A DNA stretch of 64,000 nt from Monoplex corrugatus (lineage: Eukaryota > Mollusca > Gastropoda > Littorinimorpha > Ranellidae): the NCBI GenBank assembly GCA_030674185.1, contig JAPXFY010000026.1, forward strand, positions 58,645,965-58,709,964, read 5' to 3'. Each line of letters starts with the position of its first letter. The first letter of the stretch is position 1. The notes under the pieces are model-generated. The model was not told where the DNA came from. It saw only the letters and a list, made by a program, of their open reading frames with translations, and made no database searches. Positions 58,314 to 64,000 of the stretch are shown one piece after another. A program made the position numbers and the translations under genes.

Positions 58314-61300
58314 ACTATTTCTGATTTTTACCATTTTAGACAAGTTCATTAATATCAATTTGGTCACTATTTCTGATTTCAGCCATTTTAGACAGGTTCA
58401 TTAATATCAATGTGGTCACTATTTCTGTCATTTTAGACAGGTTCATCAATATCAATTTGGTCACTGTTTCTGTCATTTTAGACAGGTTCATTAATATCAA
58501 TGTGGTCACTATTTCTGTCATTTTAGACAGGTTAATTAATATCAATTTGGTCACTATTTCTGTCATTTTAGACAGGTTAATTAATATCAATTTGGTCACT
58601 AATTCTGTCATTTTAGACAGGTTAATTAATATCAATTTGGTCACTATTTCTGTCATTTTAGACAAGTTCATTAATATCAATTTGGTCACTGTTTCTGTCA
58701 TTTTAGACAGGTTAATTAATATCAATTTGGTCACTATTTCTGTCATTTTAGACAGGTTAATTAATATCAATTTGGTCACTAATTCTGTCATTTTAGACAA
58801 GTTCATTAATATCAATTTGGTCACTATTTCTGCCATTTTAGACAGGTTCATTAATATCAATTTGGTCACTGTTTCTGTCATTTTAGACAAGTTCATTAAT
58901 ATCAATTTGGTCACTATTTCTGCCATTTTAGACAGGTTCATTAATATCAATTTGGTCACTATTTCTGTCATTTTAGACAAGTTCATTAATATCAATTTGG
59001 TCACTGTTTCTGCCATTTTAGACAAGTTCATTAATATCAATTTGGTCACTATTTCTGTCATTTTAGACAAGTTCATTAATATCAATTTGGTCACTATTTC
59101 TGTCATTTTAGACAGGTTCATCAATATCAATTTGGTCACTATTTCTGCCATTTTAGACAGGTTCATCAATATCAATGTGGTCACTATTTCTGTCATTTTA
59201 GACAGGTTCATTAATATCAATTTGGTCACTATTTCTGTCATTTTAGAGAAGTTCATTAATATCAATGTGGTCACTATTTCTGCCATTTTAGACAGGTTAA
59301 TTAATATCAATTTTAGTCACTGTTTCTGATTTCTGCCATTTTAGACAAGTTCATTAATATCAATTTGGTCACTATTTCTTTCATTTTAGACAAGTTCATT
59401 ATTATCAATATGGTCACTATTTCTGTCATTTTAGACAAGTTCATCAATATCAATTTGGTCACTATTTCTGCCATTTTAGACAAGTTCATCAATATCAATT
59501 TGGTCACTAATTCTGTCATTTTAGACAAGTTCATCAATATCAATATGGTCACTATTTCTGCCATTTTAGACAAGTTCATCAATATCAATTTGGTCACTAT
59601 TTCTGTCATTTTAGACAAGTTCATTAATATCAATGTGGTCACTATTTCTGCCATTTTAGACAGGTTCATTAATATCAATGTGGTCACTATTTCTGTCATT
59701 TTAGACAAGTTCATTAATATCAATTTGGTCACTATTTCTGTCATTTTAGACAAGTTCATTAATATCAATTTGGTCACTATTTCTGTCATTTTAGACAGGT
59801 TCATTAATATCAATTTGGTCACTATTTCTGTCATTTTAGACAAGTTCATTAATATCAATTTGGTCACTATTTCTGTCATTTTAGACAAGTTCATTAATAT
59901 CAATTTGGTCACTATTTCTGTCATTTTAGACATGTTCATTAATATCAATTTGGTCACTATTTCTGCCATTTTAGACAAGTTCATTAATATCAATTTGGTC
60001 ACTATTTCTGCCATTTTAGACAGGTTCATTAATATCAATTTTAGTCACTGTTTCTGATTTCTGCCATTTTAGACAAGTTCATTAATATCAATTTGGTCAC
60101 TATTTCTGCCATTTTAGACGAGTTCATTAATATTAATTTGGTCACTATTTCTGCCATTTTAGACAGGTTCATTAATATCAATTTGGTCACTATTTCTGCC
60201 ATTTTAGACAGGTTCATTAATATCAATTTGGTCACCATTTCTGTCATTTTAGAGAAGTTCATTAATATCAATTTGGTCACTATTTCTGCCATTTTAGACA
60301 GGTTCATTAATATCAATTTGGTCACTATTTCTGCCATTTTAGACAGGTTCATTAATATCAATTTGGTCACTGTTTCTGCCATTTTAGACAGGTTCATTAA
60401 TATCAATTTGGTCACTATTTCTGCCATTTTAGACAAGTTCATTAATATCAATTTGGTCACTATTTCTGCCAGTTTAGACAAGTTCATTAATATCAATTTG
60501 GTCACTGTTTCTGCCATTTTAAACAGGTTCATTAATATCAATTTGGTCACTATTTCTGCCATTTTAGACAAGTTCATCAATATCAATTTGGTCACTATTT
60601 CTGTCATTTTAGACAGGTTCATTAATATCAATTTGGTCACTATTTCTGTCATTTTAGACAGGTTCATTAATATCAATATGGTCACTATTTCTGCCATTTT
60701 AGACAAGTTCATCAATATCAATTTGGTCACTATTTCTGTCATTTTAGACAAGTTCATCAATATCAATTTGGTCACTATTTCTGATTTTTACCATTTTAGA
60801 CAGGTTCATTAATATCAATTTGGTCACTATTTCTGTCATTTTAGACAGGTTCATCAATATCAATTTGGTCACTGTTTCTGCCATTTTAGACAAGTTCATT
60901 AATATCAATTTGGTCACTATTTCTGCCATTTTAGACAGGTTCATCAATATCAATTTGGTCACTGTTTCTGCCATTTTAGACAAGTTCATTAATATCAATT
61001 TGGTCACTATTTCTGCCATTTTAGACAGGTTCATTAATATCAATTTGGTCACTGTTTCTGTCATTTTAGACAAGTTCACTAATATCAATTTGGTCACTGT
61101 TTCTGCCATTTTAGACAAGTTCACTAGTATCAATTTGGTCACTATTTCTGCCATTTTAGACAAGTTCATTAATATCAATTTGGTCACCATTTTTACCATT
61201 TTAGACAAGTTCATTAATATCAATTTGGTCACTATTTCTGTCATTTTAGACAGGTTCATCAATATCAATGTGGTCACTATTTCTGCCATTTTAGACAAGT

Positions 61301-61412
61301 TCATTGATATCAATTTGGTCACCATTTCTGCCATTTTAGACAAGTTCATTAATATCAATTTGGTCACTATTTCTGCCATTTTAGACAAGTTCATTAATAT
61401 CAATTTGGTCAC
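58314..61412 (+). repeat. 45-bp satellite with 16-mer higher-order repeat
   Basis: About 69 units of TTTCTGTCATTTTAGACAAG, TTCATTAATATCAATTTGGT and CACTA. A longer unit with CTGATTTCTGCC or CTGATTTTTACC recurs at 58318, 58370, 59323, 60051 and 60778, and the last three are 727-728 bp apart. The AATTTTAGTCACTG variant occurs just before two of them. 45 bp is 15 codons and stop-free in one frame per strand, which explains the 200-324 codon open frames on both strands. Confidence 0.97.
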
Positions 61413-62051
61413 CTACAAGGAGGAGGGAGGTCAACTTTGCTTGAAGTAGTGTCAAAAATCAGGAGTAACTGCTCTTAATAATTTGGGTTTGAGCCTCAAA
61501 TGATCAATTTTATCATTTTTAGATGTTTGGTTGAACTTTAGTGCACCGACTTGAGGTGGGTTTCGTGGGTCAGCTTTTAGGGATACAATACAGTTTAGTT
61601 GTTGTTGTTGTTGTTGGTGGTGGTAGCTTTAGCAAAGAAAGTTGTCATATTAAAAGAAATCATACATACCATTGTTGTTGTGTTGGTGATGATGATGGTG
61701 ATAGTATTGTTCTACCATACATTGTTACTTAATACTAAAAAGAAGAGGAATTATTACAGTATTTATATGGCGCCAAATCTTTACCATTCAAATCAAAGCA
61801 CACCCACGCACCACACATACACATGCCATCAACACAGGCCACATTATAACACCCAGAAAAACACCCATAATGATGTTGTTGTTGTTGTTGATGATGGTGG
61901 CGGTGTTATCCTACCATACATTGTTACATACTGTTGCTGTTGTTGGTGGCAAAGATGTTGTGGTGCCCTCGCAAAGGTCATTTTATTGGGGAAGGAGTGG
62001 GATGGTGAAACCAATAATATCACACAAAACTACAAACTATGTAGCCAGGAA
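61413..62051. other. Unassigned, (TTG)n and (GAT)n rich
   Basis: A diverged duplication (GATGATGATGGTGATAGTAT at 61689 with GATGATGGTGGCGGTGTTAT at 61890, each followed by CTACCATACATTGTTAC) and trinucleotide repeats. Confidence 0.4.
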
Positions 62052-62632
62052 CAGGAGTATAACAAGAGAACGTATAGTATATTTCAAATGTAGTATGACT
62101 ATGAATGAAACAAGAGAACGTATAGTATATTTCAAATGTAGTATGACTATGAATGAAACAAGAGACTGTACAGTATATTTCAAATGTAGTATGACTATGA
62201 ATGAAACAAGAGAACGTATAGTATATTTCAAATGTAGTATGACTATGAATGAAACATAAGAACGTATAGAATATTTCAAATGTAGTATGACTATGAATGA
62301 AACAAGAGAACGTACAGTATATTTCAAATGTAGTATGACTATGAATGAAACAAGAGAACGTACAGTATATTTCAAATGTAGTATGACTATGAATGAAACA
62401 AGAGAACGTACAGTATATTTCAAATGTAGTATGACTATGAATGAAACAAGAGAACGTACAGTATATTTCAAATGTAGTATGACTATGAATGAAACAAGAG
62501 AACGTATAGTATATTTCAAATGTAGTATGACTATGAATGAAACAAGAGAACGTATAGTATATTTCAAATGTAGTATGACTATGAATGAAACAAGAGAATG
62601 TATAGTATATTTCAAATGTAGCCATGAAAATT
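62052..62632 (+). repeat. 48-bp satellite
   Basis: Twelve units of ATGACTATGAATGAAACAAG, AGAACGTATAGTATATTTCA and AATGTAGT. 48 bp is 16 codons, so both strands are open. Confidence 0.97.
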
Positions 62633-64000
62633 AGTGTAAAAAGAGAATGTATAGTAAGTATATTTCAAATGTAGCCATGAAAACGTGTGAAACAAGATGT
62701 ATATTTCAAATGTAGCCATGAACATGTGTGAAACAAGATGTATATTTCAAATGTAGCCATGAACACGTGTGAAACAAGATGTATATTTCAAATGTAGCCA
62801 TGAACATGTGTGAAACAAGATGTATATTTCAAATGTAGCCATGAACACGTGTGAAACAAGATGTATATTTCAAATGTAGCCATGAACATGTGTGAAACAA
62901 GATGTATATTTCAAATGTAGCCATGAAAACGTGTGAAACAAGATGTATATTTCAAATGTAGCCATGAACATGTGTGAAACAAGATGTATATTTCAAATGT
63001 AGCCATGAACACGTGTGAAACAAGATGTGTATTTCAAATGTAGCCATGAACACGTGTGAAACAAGATGAATATTTCAAATGTAGCCATGAACATGTGTGA
63101 AACAAGATGTATATTTCAAATGTAGCCATGAACATGTGTGTGAAACAAGATGTATATTTCAAATGTAGCCATGAACACGTGTGAAACAAGATGTATATTT
63201 CAAATGTAGCCATGAACACGTGTGAAACAAGTTGTATATTTCATATGTAGCCATGAACATGTGTGTGAAACAAGATGTATATTTCAAATGTAGCCATGAA
63301 CACGTGTGAAACAAGATGTATATTTCAAATGTAGCCATGAACACGTGTGAAACAAGTTGTATATTTCAAATGTAGCCATGAACATGTGTGTGAAACAAGA
63401 TGTATATTTCAAATGTAGCCACGAACATGTGTGAAACAAGATGTATATTTCAAATGTAGCCATGAACATGTGTGTGAAACAAGATGTATATTTCAAATGT
63501 AGCCATGAACACATGTGTGTGAAACAAGATGTATATTTCAAATGTAGCCATGAACATGTGTGTGAAACAAGATGTATATTTCAAATGTAGCCATGAACAT
63601 GTGTGAAACAAGATGTATATTTCAAATGTAGCCATGAAAACGTGTGAAACAAGATGTATATTTCAAATGTAGCCATGAACACGTGTGAAACAAGTTGTAT
63701 ATTTCAAATGTAGCCATGAACATGTGTGTGAAACAAGATGTATATTTCAAATGTAGCCATGAACATGTGTGTGAAACAAGATGTATATTTCAAATGTAGC
63801 CATGAACATGTGTGAAACAAGATGTATATTTCAAATGTAGCCATGAACATGTGTGAAACAAGATGTATATTTCAAATGTAGCCATGAAAACGTGTGAAAC
63901 AAGATGTATATTTCAAATGTAGCCATGAACATGTGTGAAACAAGATGTATATTTCAAATGTAGCCATGAACACGTGTGAAACAAGATGTATATTTCAAAT
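62633..64000 (+). repeat. 41-bp satellite related to the preceding 48-bp one
   Basis: About 33 units of GCCATGAACACGTGTGAAAC, AAGATGTATATTTCAAATGT and A. Variants are CATGTGTG, an extra TG (43 bp) and TTGTAT. TGTATATTTCAAATGTAG is common to both satellites. The array continues past the window edge. Confidence 0.97.

Noticed and set aside
58336..61449. Open frames of 200-324 codons on both strands with LSKMTEIVTKLIL- or DKFININLVTISV-type repeats
   Set aside because: They are translations of the 45-bp satellite (15 codons). Both strands are equally open and no initiation or splice context is present.
62020..63635. Open frames of repeated MTMNETRERIVYFKCS or FIHSHTTFEIYYTFSC
   Set aside because: Translations of the 48- and 41-bp satellites.

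Overview
ORGANISM. This is animal nuclear DNA, most likely from a gastropod mollusc. The evidence is spliced GT-AG exons, long repeat-filled introns, several non-LTR retrotransposon families, tRNA-derived SINEs, a Penelope-like fragment, Tc1/mariner-type MITEs and dense CA/GT microsatellites. Two dispersed elements (about 12865-13130 and 53540-53780) look like repeats I know from gastropod genomes. That last point is from memory, not a search. HOST GENE. The one gene I identify is DOLPP1 (dolichyl-diphosphatase, a multi-pass ER membrane enzyme of the PAP2 superfamily that recycles the dolichol carrier of N-glycosylation). It lies on the minus strand from its start codon at 55726. Seven exons are clear (55612-55726, 51690-51790, 48947-49031, 44679-44775, 41105-41197, 38481-38609, 33921-34010). 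Phases agree at every junction, all acceptors are AG and all donors GT, and the three catalytic motifs are intact. A probable last exon is at 28805-28915. About 1 kb or less of coding sequence is spread over about 27 kb. A degenerate tandem copy of the start of exon 6 sits at 39269-39430. LAYOUT. 1-28 kb: no gene identified, apart from a convincing 42-nt plus-strand exon at 11509-11550. This part is mostly minisatellites with 27-76 bp monomers, including a 2.7-kb 40-bp satellite (4737-7398), a 2.4-kb 49-bp array (8586-10960), and a composite of two MITEs inside older repeat sequence (24.0-25.3 kb). 28.8-55.7 kb: DOLPP1, with introns holding foldback elements, a 540-bp dispersed repeat, SINEs nested in SINEs, four kinds of LINE fragment, and a Penelope-like 3' end followed by a degenerate hammerhead ribozyme fold. 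55.7-58.3 kb: upstream sequence with a CpG-rich 16-bp array. 58.3-61.4 kb: 45-bp satellite with a 16-mer higher-order repeat. 62.0-64.0 kb: a 48-bp satellite that changes into a 41-bp satellite and runs off the window. OVERALL. By summing the coordinates given here, roughly 30% of the window is minisatellite or satellite DNA. Long open frames in these arrays, on both strands, come from monomer lengths divisible by 3 or free of stops and are not genes. The most unusual signal is a palindromic hairpin family found at about ten loci. Its two arms share private mutations, so arms within a copy are being matched to each other. No bacterial-type features, CRISPR arrays or operons are present.
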